Origin: Cellulomonas sp. S1-8
GTDB taxonomy: Bacteria; Actinomycetota; Actinomycetes; Actinomycetales; Cellulomonadaceae
DNA: 64,000 bases
Assembly (NCBI RefSeq): GCF_026184235.1
Contig: NZ_CP110806.1
Location: forward strand, 4,216,001-4,280,000
Direction of reading: 5' to 3'
In this document: positions 9,315 through 18,366 of the stretch, piece after piece
How positions within the stretch are numbered: the stretch's first letter is position 1
How the letters are laid out: the number at the start of each line of letters is the position of its first letter
Translations under genes and position numbers: made by a program
Notes under the pieces: model-generated
The model's input: only the letters and a program-made list of their open reading frames with translations
Database searches by the model: none
What the model was told of the DNA's origin: nothing

Positions 9315-11423
9315 TCAGCGAGCGTCGTCGGCCGCGTCGCGTCGCGCCATACGCGCGAGCATCTGATTGTACTCGTCCATCTCGACGTCCCCGTCGCGGT
9401 CCGTGCGGCGGTCCCGACGACGTGCCGTGCGCTCGTCGTCGCGCGTCCACTGCACGGCGATGCCGATGGCCAGCGCCAGCATGGGGATCTCCCCGATGCC
9501 CCACGCGATGGACCCGCCGACCTGCTGGTCGCGGATCGCCGACGCCCCCCACGGGCGGCCCGTCAGACCGAACCAGTCCGCCACCAGCAGCGCCTCGGCG
9601 CTCACCAGGGCGACCCCGAAGAACGCGTGGAACGCCATGGTCGAGAAGAGCAGCAGCAGCCGCATCGGGTACGCCGGGCGCGCGGGGCCGGGGTCGATGC
9701 CCGCGAGCGCGTTGACGAACAGGTACCCCGCGAGCGTGAAGTGCACGACCATCGCCAGGTGCCCCACCGAGGAGCGCAACGACCACTCGAACAGCCCCGA
9801 GTAGTAGAACAGCACCATCGACCCGGCGAAGTTCACGGCCGCGACCACGGGGTGCGCGACGAACCGCCCGACGTGGCTGTGCACCAGCACCAGGACCCAC
9901 TCGCGCGGCCCGCGTGACGCGTCCTCGCGCAGCGCCGCGCGCGACGGCACGGCCCGCAGCAGCAGCGTCACCGGCGCCGACAGCACCAGGAACAGCGGCA
10001 CCACCATGACGAGCACCATGTGCTGGATCATGTGCGCGCTGAACAGCACGTGCCCGTAGACGGCCGGCCCCCCGGACGTCGTCCACGCGAACACCAGCAT
10101 GCCGACGACCCACGACACCGTCCGCAGCCACGGCCACGCGTCGCCGCGGCGGTGCAGCCGGCGCACCCAGCGCAGGTACACGACGATGCCCGCGGCCGCC
10201 GCGCACGCCAGCAGCACGTCCCACCGCCACTCGGTGAGCCAGCGCAGGCCCGTCGGCTCCGGGGGTAGCGGGTGACCCGTCAGCAGGTACGCGGGCGACG
10301 TGTCCGCGACGGGTGCGTCGTCGGGCACGGGCGGCGGCGACGAGCCCAGCGCGACCGCGACCCCCGAGACCGCACCCATGACGACGAGCTCGACGAGCAC
10401 GACCCGCCAGAACAGCAGCCCGCCGCGCGGACCGTCCAGGCGCGGGATGGTCGTGCGGCGGTGGGCCAGGCCGAGCAGCGCCAGCGCGGCGAACAGCAGG
10501 ATCTTCACGACGAGCAGCACGCCGTACCGCGTCGACAGGCCGTCCCACCCGCCCAGGCGCACCACGCCGTTCACGACGCCCGAGATCGCGACCCCCGCGA
10601 CGCACCAGCCCGCGACCACGGAGTACCGCGCGACCGCAGGCACGACGTCGCGGCCGAGCCGGCCCGCCAGCACCGCCAGCGCCGCGAGCCCGCCGATCCA
10701 CACCGCCGCGCTGACCAGGTGCAGCACCATCGACGACGTCGCGACGTCGTGGCTCACGGCACCCGCCGCGTGACCCGTCTGCCCGACCTGCCACAGCGCG
10801 ACCAGGGACAGCGCACCCGTCCAGGCCGCACCCGTGGGCGTCGCGACGACCAGCGCGAGGGCCGTGACCACGGCCGCGACCGTCGTCACCGACAGCAGCG
10901 TGCGACCCAGGTCGATCTGCGTGACGAACAGGGCGAGCTCGTCGCCGAACGACGGCGCCGTCAGCGACGCGCCCGCGACCGAGGCGTACGCGAGCACCAG
11001 GTGCACCACCGACAGCACCGTCCACGCACCCGCCGCGACGCCCGCGAGGACGAGGCTGCGGGGGTAGGCGGCACCGTCGGCGACCGGGCGTGCGGACGTG
11101 GGGGTGCGGGGGGACGTGGGGGTGCGGGGGGACGTGGGGGTGCGGGGGGACGTGGGGGTGCGGGGGGACGTGGTCGTCGGGGCGGTCGCGCGGCGCGGGA
11201 GCACGCACACCGCGAGCAGCAGCGCGCCGATCGTGAGCGACGCGGCCAGCTCGGTGAGGGTCTCCACGACGGGCAGACCCCACCGCACGAGCGGCCCCGG
11301 GTCCCCGACCAGCACCGCCGCCGCACTGCCCGTGAACGCGACCCCGGCGAGGGCCGCGACCACACCCGCCGCACCGAGGGCCCCCAGCGCGCCACGGCGC
11401 ACCAGGGTCACGGGCTCGTCCAC
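9315..11423 (-). CDS. CopD-CtaG fusion membrane protein
   Basis: A 702-residue polytopic protein starting at GTG 11423. The N-terminal half (about residues 120-400) is a copper-resistance CopD domain with conserved HLVSAAVWIGGLAALAVL. The C-terminal half (about 420-670) is a CtaG-type cytochrome-oxidase assembly domain with AHMIQHMVLVMVVPLFLVLS near 466. Such fusions are typical of actinobacteria and are thought to bring copper across the membrane for oxidase maturation. An exposed loop after the first two helices is made of a perfect six-residue repeat (TSPRTP) encoded by the tandem array at 11094-11172. CopC follows upstream in the same direction, consistent with a copper-import unit. Confidence 0.9.
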   Translation of the reverse strand: MDEPVTLVRRGALGALGAAGVVAALAGVAFTGSAAAVLVGDPGPLVRWGLPVVETLTELAASLTIGALLLAVCVLPRRATAPTTTSPRTPTSPRTPTSPRTPTSPRTPTSARPVADGAAYPRSLVLAGVAAGAWTVLSVVHLVLAYASVAGASLTAPSFGDELALFVTQIDLGRTLLSVTTVAAVVTALALVVATPTGAAWTGALSLVALWQVGQTGHAAGAVSHDVATSSMVLHLVSAAVWIGGLAALAVLAGRLGRDVVPAVARYSVVAGWCVAGVAISGVVNGVVRLGGWDGLSTRYGVLLVVKILLFAALALLGLAHRRTTIPRLDGPRGGLLFWRVVLVELVVMGAVSGVAVALGSSPPPVPDDAPVADTSPAYLLTGHPLPPEPTGLRWLTEWRWDVLLACAAAAGIVVYLRWVRRLHRRGDAWPWLRTVSWVVGMLVFAWTTSGGPAVYGHVLFSAHMIQHMVLVMVVPLFLVLSAPVTLLLRAVPSRAALREDASRGPREWVLVLVHSHVGRFVAHPVVAAVNFAGSMVLFYYSGLFEWSLRSSVGHLAMVVHFTLAGYLFVNALAGIDPGPARPAYPMRLLLLFSTMAFHAFFGVALVSAEALLVADWFGLTGRPWGASAIRDQQVGGSIAWGIGEIPMLALAIGIAVQWTRDDERTARRRDRRTDRDGDVEMDEYNQMLARMARRDAADDAR
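11094..11172. repeat. 18-bp tandem repeat inside copD-ctaG
   Basis: Four perfect copies of GGACGTGGGGGTGCGGGG plus a partial fifth. They encode repeated TSPRTP on the minus strand in a loop between transmembrane helices. Copy-number change would keep frame, since the unit is six codons. Confidence 0.9.
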
Positions 11424-11562
11424 CCGGACAGCGTAGGCGTCCGGACCGCACTCCTCTCCTCGCCGAGCGCGGCACCCGACGGTCGAGCGCGGGGGAAACG
11501 AGTACCGCGCTCGGCGGTCGAGTGCCGCGCTCGGCGGGGGGTGCGGCCGTGGACTCGTGCGA

Positions 11563-12480
11563 TCACGGCGCGCGCGTCGGCCCCGGGTCGTCGGGGGTGG
11601 GCGGGGGTGTGGCCGGCGGGGGTGTGGCCGGCGGGGGTGTGGCCGGCGGGGGTGTGGCGGGCGGGGGTGTGGCCGGCGGGGGTGTCGGGTCGACGGGGAA
11701 CGTCAGGTCCGGCGGGAGCGTCGGGTCGGCGGCGGTCGGGTCGGGCCGGAGCGTCGGGTCGGCGGCGGTCGGGTCGGAGGTGACCGGGCGGGCGGCGTCG
11801 GCGGCGTCCGCGGCGTCGGCCCGGCGGCGCGCCGCCGCGAGCGCGGCACCCCCGCCGACGAGCGCGGCGAGGACACCTGCGCCGAGGGCGAGCCACACCG
11901 CGACGGGCACCCCCCCGTCACCGGGCTCCGCGGCGTCCTCGTCGAGGGGCGCTGCCGTGACGCCGTCGTCGGGGTCGTCCGCCGGCTCCTGCGCGTCGTC
12001 GGTGGGCGCGGCCGTGGCGGTCGGCTCGTCGGGCGTCGGCTCCGGGGCCGCCGTCGGCTCGGGCGACGGGGCGGCACCGACCGCCTCGGTGGCCGTGAAC
12101 GTGAACGTCCCCGTCAGCGGGTGCCCGTCGGACGACGTCACGCGCCACGCGACGGTGTACGCGCCGGCGGGCAACGTCGCGACGAGGGGCTGCACGACGG
12201 ACACGTCGGCCAGCTGCGCGGGCCCGTCGCTGACGAGCGCACCGTCCGGGCCCGTGACGAGGATCTCCGTGCCCAGCTCGAGCGCCGCCTGGTCGAACGT
12301 CAGCGTCACCTGCGCGGGCGCCGTCGCGACCGTCGAGGCGTCAGCGGGGTCCGTGGACCGCAGCGCGTTGTGCGCGGCAGCGGGCGACGCACCGAGCACG
12401 GCGAGTGCGAGAGCGAGGGCGGCGAGCACTCCGGTCCGCCGCACGACGCGGGCGCGGACGGCCGGGACGACGGACGACAC
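11563..12480 (-). CDS. copC: CopC domain copper-binding protein, membrane-anchored
   Basis: A 305-residue protein. The GTG at 12480 is chosen because AGGTGG lies five bases upstream and the signal peptide follows directly. Cleavage after SPAAA leaves His37 as the mature N-terminus (HNALRSTDP), the Cu(II) ligand position of CopC; the second ligand region TSSDGHPLTG follows near 120. After an acidic Thr/Pro/Glu linker (about 140-200) there is a membrane anchor (VPVAVWLALGAGVLAALVGG) and a long cytoplasmic tail of DPT-rich and TPPPA repeats. CopC hands copper to the neighbouring CopD. The tail is unusual in length and repetitiveness. Confidence 0.9.
   Translation of the reverse strand: MSSVVPAVRARVVRRTGVLAALALALAVLGASPAAAHNALRSTDPADASTVATAPAQVTLTFDQAALELGTEILVTGPDGALVSDGPAQLADVSVVQPLVATLPAGAYTVAWRVTSSDGHPLTGTFTFTATEAVGAAPSPEPTAAPEPTPDEPTATAAPTDDAQEPADDPDDGVTAAPLDEDAAEPGDGGVPVAVWLALGAGVLAALVGGGAALAAARRRADAADAADAARPVTSDPTAADPTLRPDPTAADPTLPPDLTFPVDPTPPPATPPPATPPPATPPPATPPPATPPPTPDDPGPTRAP
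11606..11689. repeat. 15-bp tandem repeat at the 3' end of copC
   Basis: Five near-perfect copies of GGTGTGGCCGGCGGG, one with a single change, encode the TPPPA repeats of the CopC tail. Immediately to the right, a second, longer unit encoding DPTAADPTL occurs twice. Confidence 0.85.
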
Positions 12481-12798
12481 GATGACCACCTGTTCCTGAG
12501 GGGACGACGGTTCGATCCCATCACGCGCACGCGTCCCCGGGCGAACCGCGCCACCGGCGCACGACGGCCGGACGAGCACGCTGCCGACGGACCACGGTCC
12601 GACCGGCGCACCGCGGGGTCACCCCGGACGGACCGGCGCACCGCGGACGGACCGCGGACGGACCGGCACACCGCAGGCGCACCGCGGTCGGACGTGCCTG
12701 CTGCAGGCGCACCGCGGACGGACCTGCACACCGCAGGCGCACCGCGGTCGGACCGGCACACCGCAGGCGCACCGCGGACGGACCTGCCCGCAGCGGGC
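12481..12798. repeat. Intergenic region with an imperfect 30-bp minisatellite
   Basis: Between copC and the Ala-rich membrane gene, about 12600-12790 is built of diverged copies of a 30-base unit, with recurring cores GCGCACCGCGG and CGGACCGGCACACCGCA. An open frame runs through part of it but has no start signal or recognisable product. I treat it as non-coding. The promoter of copC must lie within or beside this array. Confidence 0.7.
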
Positions 12799-13719
12799 TC
12801 ACGCGACGGCGAGGCGCGGCGCCGCCGGTCGGCGGCCGCGACCCGGGAGGGTCAGGACGGCGGCCGCCAGCAGCGCCGTGACGAGCACGGTGACCGCGAC
12901 CGCCGCCTGCCGCACAAGGTCGGCGGGGATCACGGCGGCGACACCGGACGCGGGTGCCGGAGCAGCGGCATCGGGTGCGGCAGCGGGAGCAGCGGCATCG
13001 GGTGCGGCAGCGGGAGCAGCGGCATCGGGTGCGGCGGCGGGAGCAGCGGCATCGGGTGCGGCTGCGTCGGGCGCCGCGCTGCCCGTCCCTGCTGCCGTCG
13101 ACGCAGCGGCGCGGTCGGCTGCCGCGACGAGGGCCGCGAGGGTGTGCGGGGCATGGGGGTCGGCGGGGTCGAGACCGGCAGCGGTGAGCGTCGGGGCGTC
13201 GAGCCCGGCCGCGACGAGCGCGTCGAGGTCCGTGCCGGCGGCGCGGACGGCGGCGAGGTCCACGCCGGCGGCGGTGAAGGCCGCCAGGTCGACGGCGGCC
13301 GCAGCAGCGCCCGTCGTCGCGGTGTCGTCGGTGACCCGGCCCGTCATCCCGGCGTCCGCGGCCCCCGTCCCCGCCGCGGCGGTCGTGCCGTGGGCGGCGT
13401 GGGAGCCGGCGGCGAGGCCGACCACGGGGGTGGACGCGAGCATCGCGAGCACCGGGTGCAGGGCGACGGCCAGGCCCGCGGCGGCGAACGCGGCGGCGAC
13501 CCGTGTCGACCGGCCGGACGCGACCCGTGCACCCAGCACCCCGGCGACCAGCACCAGCGCGCCGATCGCCCCGAGGACCGCTGGTCCGGGCACGTGCCCG
13601 CCCGCGAGGCAGTGGCCGGCGACGGCGCCCGCGAGCACCGCTGCGGTCAGGCCGACCCCGCGCGCGAGCACCACCGGGGCCGGGCCCGAGGTCCTCGTCG
13701 TCCTCGCGTCGGCCGGCAC
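12799..13719 (-). CDS. Ala-rich membrane protein of the copper block
   Basis: A 306-residue protein, GTG start at 13719, of no family I recognise. It has about three N-terminal hydrophobic segments between residues 18 and 105. Then comes a long, soluble Ala/Asp/Thr-rich region with helical repeats (AAGVDLAAVRAAGTDLDALVAAGLDA) and a 9-residue repeat (PDAAAPAAA). A single C-terminal helix (AAVAVTVLVTALLAAAVL) precedes a basic tail. A few His residues lie in a loop after helix three (SHAAHG). Position next to copC and copD suggests a role in metal handling, but this is only proximity. The start is weakly supported. Confidence 0.55.
   Translation of the reverse strand: MPADARTTRTSGPAPVVLARGVGLTAAVLAGAVAGHCLAGGHVPGPAVLGAIGALVLVAGVLGARVASGRSTRVAAAFAAAGLAVALHPVLAMLASTPVVGLAAGSHAAHGTTAAAGTGAADAGMTGRVTDDTATTGAAAAAVDLAAFTAAGVDLAAVRAAGTDLDALVAAGLDAPTLTAAGLDPADPHAPHTLAALVAAADRAAASTAAGTGSAAPDAAAPDAAAPAAAPDAAAPAAAPDAAAPAAAPDAAAPAPASGVAAVIPADLVRQAAVAVTVLVTALLAAAVLTLPGRGRRPAAPRLAVA
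12961..13068. repeat. 27-bp tandem repeat in the Ala-rich membrane gene
   Basis: Three copies of a 27-base unit beginning AGCAGCGGCATCGGGTGCGG (the third with one change), plus a partial fourth. They encode the repeated nine residues PDAAAPAAA on the minus strand. Confidence 0.85.
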
Positions 13720-14193
13720 CCGCCGAACATCGCCCCCGCACGCTCCACGGTCCAGCCACCGAAACGCTTCAGGCCGGCCGGTACCCCCGTGTGACCGGCA
13801 TGGGACGCCACGCCCCCGGTCACCACCGCCCCGTCGTCCCGATCACCGTCGTCCCGATCACCGTCGCCGCAGGCCGCGGGCTGGTCTCCCCCGGTCAGGT
13901 CCCACGTCGTGAGATGCCCCGTCGTCGAGACCGGCCTGAGTCGTCTTGTGGGCCGCTGTCGACGACTCAGCCCGGTCTCGACGACGGCACGTCTCACCTA
14001 CCGGACGCGACCCACGGAGCCGGGCGGAGCACGCCGCACCGGCCTCCCGTCCCGACCGCGAGGCCGGGCTGAGGTGGCTGATCGCGGCAGACGGACCACC
14101 GGGGGCCGGTCTCGATGTCGGCACGTCCGTCGGCACCCCCGGAACCGTCGGGGCACCAGAACGACGAGGCGTCGCCGCCGACCCTCCGGGGCG
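13720..14193. other. 474-bp intergenic region with a long inverted repeat
   Basis: No credible gene. It contains two tandem copies of CGTCGTCCCGATCAC at about 13831-13860, the 25-bp inverted repeat at 13921-13985, and a diverged copy of the right part of that repeat (CCGGTCTCGA..TCGGCACGT) near 14106. It separates the end of the bkd operon from the start of the copper block. Confidence 0.65.
13921..13985. repeat. 25-bp near-perfect inverted repeat
   Basis: The arms 13921-13945 and 13961-13985 are reverse complements with a single mismatch, around a 15-base loop. The outer ends read GTCGTCGAGACCGG and CCGGTCTCGACGAC. The hairpin is far longer than a usual terminator. It could end the bkd transcript or be a small mobile or REP-like element. 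Confidence 0.85.
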
Positions 14194-15624
14194 TCAGCCC
14201 CAGACCAGACCCTGGGCCGGGTCGGCGAGGACCGCGGCGATGTCGGCGAGGACCCGGCTGCCGAGCTCGCCGTCGACGAGGCGGTGGTCGAAGCTCAGCG
14301 CGAGCTGCGTGACGTGGCGGACCTTGATCTTGCCCTTGTGCACCCACGGCTGCTGCCGGACGGCGCCGAACGCGAGGATCGCCGCCTCCCCCGGGTTGAG
14401 GATCGGGGTGCCGGTGTCGATGCCGAAGACCCCGACGTTGGTGACGGTGATCGTGCCGTCGGACATGTCGGCGGGCGACGTGCGTCCGGCGCGGGCCGTC
14501 GCCGTCAGCTCCCCCAGGCCGCGCGCGAGGCTCAGCAGGTCCAGCCGGTGCGCGTCCTTGATGTTCGGTACGACGAGCCCGCGCGGCGTCGCGGCCGCGA
14601 TGCCGAGGTTCACGTAGTGCTTGTAGACGATCTCCTGCGTCGCCTCGTCCCACGACGCGTTGATCTCGGGGCGGCGGTCGACGGCGAGCAGCAGCGCCTT
14701 GGCGGCGATGAGCAGCGGCGTCACGCGGACGTCGGCGAACTCGCGATCGGCGCGCAGCCGCTCGACGAGCTTCATGGTGCGGGTCACGTCGACCGTGTGG
14801 AAGACCGTGACGTGCGGGGCGCTGAACGCGGACGACACCATCGCCTCGGCGGTCCGCTTGCGCACCGACTTCACCGGCACGCGCGTCTGGCGCCCGTCGG
14901 GGCTGACGGTGCCGCCGGCCGCCCACGGGCGGTCGTCGCCGGGGTACGTCGCCAGGGCCCGCCCGTCGCCGCGGACCGACTGCGCGAGGACGTCCTCCCG
15001 GGTGACGATGCCGCCGGGGCCCGTCGGCGTCACGGCGTCGAGGTCGACGCCCAGGTCACGCGCGAGCTTGCGCACGGGCGGCTTGGCCAGCGCGTGCGGG
15101 GTGCCGCCGCGCGCGGGGGCGGTCGGCGACGCGTCGCGGGCCGGCTCGGCCTCGGCGGCGGACGTGGTCGCGCGCGGCCGTCGCGCGCTGCCCGCGTCGG
15201 CCACGCCGTAGCCGACGAGCACCGCACCGGACCCGGACGCACCGGCCGCCTCGATCTCGTCGGCGCCGCCCGGCTCGGTCGACGACCGGCTGGGGCGCGG
15301 GTGCCGGGCGCGCACGCCGTGGTCGACCGGCCCGGTGGCGTCGCCGGGCGCCGCGCCGGGCGCCGGCGAGGCGCCGTCCGGGTCGACGTCGACCTCGATG
15401 ATCGGGGTGCCGACCTCGACGGTCGCGCCGGCGGCGACGAGCAGCCGGGAGACCACACCCGCCCACGGGCACGGCAGCTCGACCAGCGACTTGGCGGTCT
15501 CGATCTCGACGATCGTCTGGTTGACCTCGACACGGTCGCCGACGGCGACGTGCCAGGTGACGATGTCGGCCTCGGTGAGGCCTTCGCCGGCGTCGGGCAG
15601 GGGGAACTGCTGGTACGTGGGCAC
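14194..15624 (-). CDS. bkdC: Branched-chain 2-oxoacid dehydrogenase E2 (dihydrolipoyl acyltransferase)
   Basis: A 476-residue E2 subunit. The GTG at 15624 has GGAG eight bases upstream. Domains in order: one lipoyl domain (residues 3-78) with the lipoylated lysine at 45 in EIETAKS; a linker rich in Ala, Pro and charged residues; the E1/E3-binding domain (about 165-205, [27 protein letters not shown]); and the acyltransferase core with the active-site motif SFDHRLVDG near 446. It transfers the acyl group made by E1 to CoA. It follows bkdB by 41 bp in one operon. A matching E3 (dihydrolipoyl dehydrogenase) is not in the window. Acetoin or pyruvate complexes are less likely alternatives. Confidence 0.92.
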   Translation of the reverse strand: MPTYQQFPLPDAGEGLTEADIVTWHVAVGDRVEVNQTIVEIETAKSLVELPCPWAGVVSRLLVAAGATVEVGTPIIEVDVDPDGASPAPGAAPGDATGPVDHGVRARHPRPSRSSTEPGGADEIEAAGASGSGAVLVGYGVADAGSARRPRATTSAAEAEPARDASPTAPARGGTPHALAKPPVRKLARDLGVDLDAVTPTGPGGIVTREDVLAQSVRGDGRALATYPGDDRPWAAGGTVSPDGRQTRVPVKSVRKRTAEAMVSSAFSAPHVTVFHTVDVTRTMKLVERLRADREFADVRVTPLLIAAKALLLAVDRRPEINASWDEATQEIVYKHYVNLGIAAATPRGLVVPNIKDAHRLDLLSLARGLGELTATARAGRTSPADMSDGTITVTNVGVFGIDTGTPILNPGEAAILAFGAVRQQPWVHKGKIKVRHVTQLALSFDHRLVDGELGSRVLADIAAVLADPAQGLVWG

Positions 15625-15665
15625 GCGTGGCTCTCCGGTGGTGCGATGGGTCAGAACGCGACAGC

Positions 15666-16730
15666 TCAGAACGCGAGGGCGCGGTCGACGGCGTCGAGCA
15701 GCCGGTCGAGCCCGGGCAGGTAGTCGTGCTCGATCTTGGCGACGGGGTACGGGGTGTGGAAGCCCCCGACCCGCAGCACGGGTGCCTGCAGGTGGAAGAA
15801 GCACTCCTCGGTGATGCGGGCCGCGATCTCGGCGCCCGTCCCGTAGAGCACGGGCGCCTCGTGGACCACGATGCACCGGCCGGTGCGCTGCACGGACGCG
15901 GCGACCGTCGCGGTGTCGAGCGGGGAGATCGTGCGCAGGTCGACGACCTCGATGCTCGTCCCCTCGGCTGCGGCGGCGTCGGCGGCCTTGAGCGCGGTGG
16001 CGACCGTCGGGCCGTACGCGACGACCGTGACGTCGGTGCCGCGGCGCAGGACGCGCGCGTGGTCGAGGCCCGTGGGGCCGCCGTGCGGTGCGGGCAGGGG
16101 GGCGTCGAGGTCGACGTCGCCCTTCTCCCAGTACCGGCCCTTCGGCTCGAGGAAGATCACGGGGTCCGGCGAGGCGATGGCCTGCTGGATCATCGTGAAG
16201 GCGTCGGCCGGGGTCGACGGGGACACGACGCGCAGGCCCGCGGTGTGCGCGAACAGCGCCTCCGGGGACTCGCTGTGGTGCTCGACCGCCCCGATGCCGC
16301 CGCCGAAGGGGATGCGGATGACGACCGGCAGGCTCAGGCGCCCCTGCGAGCGGTAGTGCATCTTGGCGAGCTGCGTGGTGATCTGGTCGAACGCGGGGAA
16401 CACGAACCCGTCGAACTGGATCTCGCACACCGGTCGGTACCCGCGCAGCGCGAGGCCGATGGCGGTGCCGACGATGCCGGACTCGGCGAGCGGGGTGTCG
16501 ACGACGCGGTCCTCGCCGAACTCGGCGAACAGGCCGTCGGTCACGCGGAACACCCCGCCGAGGCGCCCGATGTCCTCACCCATGAGCAGCACGCGCGGGT
16601 CGTTCCCCAGCGCGCGGCGCATGCCCAGGTTGAGGGCCTTGGCCATGGGCAGCTTCTGCGTGCCCGTCGGGAACGGCGCCGGCGCGGGGGCCGGCGGCAG
16701 GTCGGTGGTGCGCTCGGTCGTGAGGGTCAT
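15666..16730 (-). CDS. bkdB: Branched-chain 2-oxoacid dehydrogenase E1 beta
   Basis: A 354-residue E1beta subunit with the transketolase pyrimidine-binding fold. Conserved segments are [58 protein letters not shown] and [11 protein letters not shown], and the C-terminal transketolase domain includes [11 protein letters not shown]. With E1alpha it decarboxylates branched-chain 2-oxoacids using thiamine diphosphate, feeding branched fatty-acid primers or leucine/isoleucine/valine breakdown. The ATG at 16730 overlaps the stop of bkdA as ATGA, so translation is coupled. An N-terminal extension of about 20 residues rich in Pro and Ala precedes the domain. Confidence 0.93.
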   Translation of the reverse strand: MTLTTERTTDLPPAPAPAPFPTGTQKLPMAKALNLGMRRALGNDPRVLLMGEDIGRLGGVFRVTDGLFAEFGEDRVVDTPLAESGIVGTAIGLALRGYRPVCEIQFDGFVFPAFDQITTQLAKMHYRSQGRLSLPVVIRIPFGGGIGAVEHHSESPEALFAHTAGLRVVSPSTPADAFTMIQQAIASPDPVIFLEPKGRYWEKGDVDLDAPLPAPHGGPTGLDHARVLRRGTDVTVVAYGPTVATALKAADAAAAEGTSIEVVDLRTISPLDTATVAASVQRTGRCIVVHEAPVLYGTGAEIAARITEECFFHLQAPVLRVGGFHTPYPVAKIEHDYLPGLDRLLDAVDRALAF

Positions 16731-17890
16731 CGGTGACCTCCTGCCGTTCCGTGGGCGTCGTGGTCGCTGAAGGACTGCTCGTACTGGCGGAACCAGGCCC
16801 GCTCGGCGTCGACGACGGCGTGCGGGGTGGCGTAGACGTGGTCGAACATGCTGTGCGCCGACGGGTGGCCCATCGCGCGCACCGTGGTGCGGATGTGCTC
16901 GCCGAGGGCGTCGGACTCGGCGGCGAGCTGCACCTGGAAGACCTCCGGCAGCTCGCCCGTCCGCTCGAGGTGCACGCGCACCCGCTCGATCGGGTCGCGG
17001 CGGCGCCAGTGCTCCTCCTGCTCCGACGTGCGGTAGCGGCTCGGGTCGTCCGACGTCGTGTGCGCGCCCATGCGGTAGGTGTACGCCTCGATGAACGTCG
17101 GGCCGCCGCCGCTGCGGGCACGCTCGAGCGCCTGGCGCGTCACGGCGTACGTCGCCAGGACGTCGTTGCCGTCGACGCGCACGGCGGGGATGCCGAAGCC
17201 GGGGGCGCGGTCCGCGAGCGGCACGCGCGACTGCCGCGACGTCGGCTCGGAGATCGCGAACTGGTTGTTCTGGCAGAACAGCACCACGGGCGCCTGGTTG
17301 ACGGACGCGAAGACGAGGGCCTCGCTGACGTCGCCCTGCGCGGTCGCGCCGTCACCGAAGTACGTGACGACGGCGGTGTCGCGCGTCGGGTCGCCCGTGC
17401 CGACGAGCCCGTCACGCTGGACGCCCATCGCGTAGCCGGTGGCGTGCAGCGTGTGCGAGCCGATGACCAGGGTGAACAGGTGGAAGCCGTGGTCGGCCGG
17501 GTCCCAGCCGCCGTGGTCGACACCGCGGAACAGCCGCAGCAGGTCGGTCATCTCCAGGCCGCGCACCTGCGCGACGCCGTGCTCGCGGTAGGACGGGAAC
17601 ACGTGGTCCTGCGGGGCGAGCGCGTGACCGGACCCGATCTGCGCGGCCTCCTGGCCGAGGCACTGGGCGTACAGGGCGAGCTCGCCCTGGCGCTGCAGGG
17701 ACGTGGCCTCGGAGTCGAAGCGGCGCGTGAGGACCATGTCGCGGTACATCGCGCGCAGCCGGTCGGGGTCGACGTCGGCGGCCCACGCGTCGTACTCGGG
17801 GTGCGCGACGCGCTCGCCGGCCGGGGTGAGCAGCTGGACGAGACCGTCGTCGTTCAGGGGACCGTCAGCCGCGGGTGCGGACGTGCTCAC
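16727..17890 (-). CDS. bkdA: Branched-chain 2-oxoacid dehydrogenase E1 alpha
   Basis: A 387-residue E1alpha subunit. The GTG at 17890 is preferred over the in-frame GTG at 17905 because AAGGAG lies six bases before it. The thiamine-diphosphate motif GDGATAQGDVSEAL..N is near residue 180. FGIPAVRVDGNDV and the phosphorylation-loop region AYTYRMGAHTTSDDPSRYR are typical of branched-chain rather than pyruvate E1. It is the first gene of bkdABC. A tandem palindrome at 17917-17951 lies directly upstream. Confidence 0.93.
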   Translation of the reverse strand: MSTSAPAADGPLNDDGLVQLLTPAGERVAHPEYDAWAADVDPDRLRAMYRDMVLTRRFDSEATSLQRQGELALYAQCLGQEAAQIGSGHALAPQDHVFPSYREHGVAQVRGLEMTDLLRLFRGVDHGGWDPADHGFHLFTLVIGSHTLHATGYAMGVQRDGLVGTGDPTRDTAVVTYFGDGATAQGDVSEALVFASVNQAPVVLFCQNNQFAISEPTSRQSRVPLADRAPGFGIPAVRVDGNDVLATYAVTRQALERARSGGGPTFIEAYTYRMGAHTTSDDPSRYRTSEQEEHWRRRDPIERVRVHLERTGELPEVFQVQLAAESDALGEHIRTTVRAMGHPSAHSMFDHVYATPHAVVDAERAWFRQYEQSFSDHDAHGTAGGHR

Positions 17891-17916
17891 GCGGTTCTCC
17901 TTCACCTCGGGATGCG

Positions 17917-17951
17917 AACCTACGTCAGCGTAGGCTACGGATGCGTAGGTT
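17917..17951. promoter_or_regulatory. Tandem palindromic operator of the bkd operon
   Basis: Two adjacent hairpin-like palindromes, CCTACGTCAGCGTAGG and CTACGGATGCGTAG, share the CCTACG/CGTAGG half-sites. Together they form a larger inverted repeat, AACCTACG..CGTAGGTT. The region lies 27-61 bases upstream of the bkdA start and overlaps TACGCT, a plausible -10 box on the minus strand. A TetR-like regulator is expected, but none is adjacent. Confidence 0.65.
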
Positions 17952-18122
17952 AGAAGGACCGACGTCCGACAACCGCACCGCGGCGACGTTGTCGAGGGTC
18001 CACAGCCGCCGCCGGCACGGCACGCAGCCCCGATCCGCAGTCCGCCACCGGCCGTCCAGGATCAGCACGACCAGATCCGCGCGGGGCACGATGGACCCAT
18101 GACCGACGACGGGAAGGGCGAC

Positions 18123-18305
18123 ATGACGAGCAGCACCGCACCCTGGACCGACCCGCGCGACGAGATCGAGGTCGTCGTCATGCTCGCGAACGGGCGCCTC
18201 GCGGGCCGGTCGTTCGCGTCGCTCGAGGAGGCCCGGGCGTGGGCGCGACCCGAGGACGGCGAGCAGGTCCTCAAGCAGAACATGGTCTGCTCCTGCGACC
18301 GGTAG
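18123..18305 (+). CDS. Small protein of unknown function
   Basis: A 60-residue open frame starting at ATG 18123, with GGAAGGG seven bases upstream; an ATG at 18099 would add eight residues. The protein has a beta-strand-like start (DEIEVVVMLANGRLAGRSF), one predicted helix (SLEEARAWARPEDGEQVL) and a C-terminal CSCDR with two cysteines. I do not recognise the family. A longer frame on the opposite strand covers the same bases but has no ribosome site and a composition typical of antisense shadows. Confidence 0.5.
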   Translation: MTSSTAPWTDPRDEIEVVVMLANGRLAGRSFASLEEARAWARPEDGEQVLKQNMVCSCDR

Positions 18306-18366
18306 GCACCGCCGGACCGCGGCGACCATCGTGGCCGGCCAGAGCACCACGGCAGACCCGCACCCC

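Noticed and set aside
12306..12761. Minus-strand frame through the 30-bp minisatellite, with CRSVRGAPAV-like repeats
   Set aside because: It overlaps the CopC start in another frame, has no ribosome site and consists only of repeat translation.
17925..18350. 141-codon minus-strand frame opposite the 60-residue gene
   Set aside because: No ribosome site or known domain; it would overlap the bkd operator.
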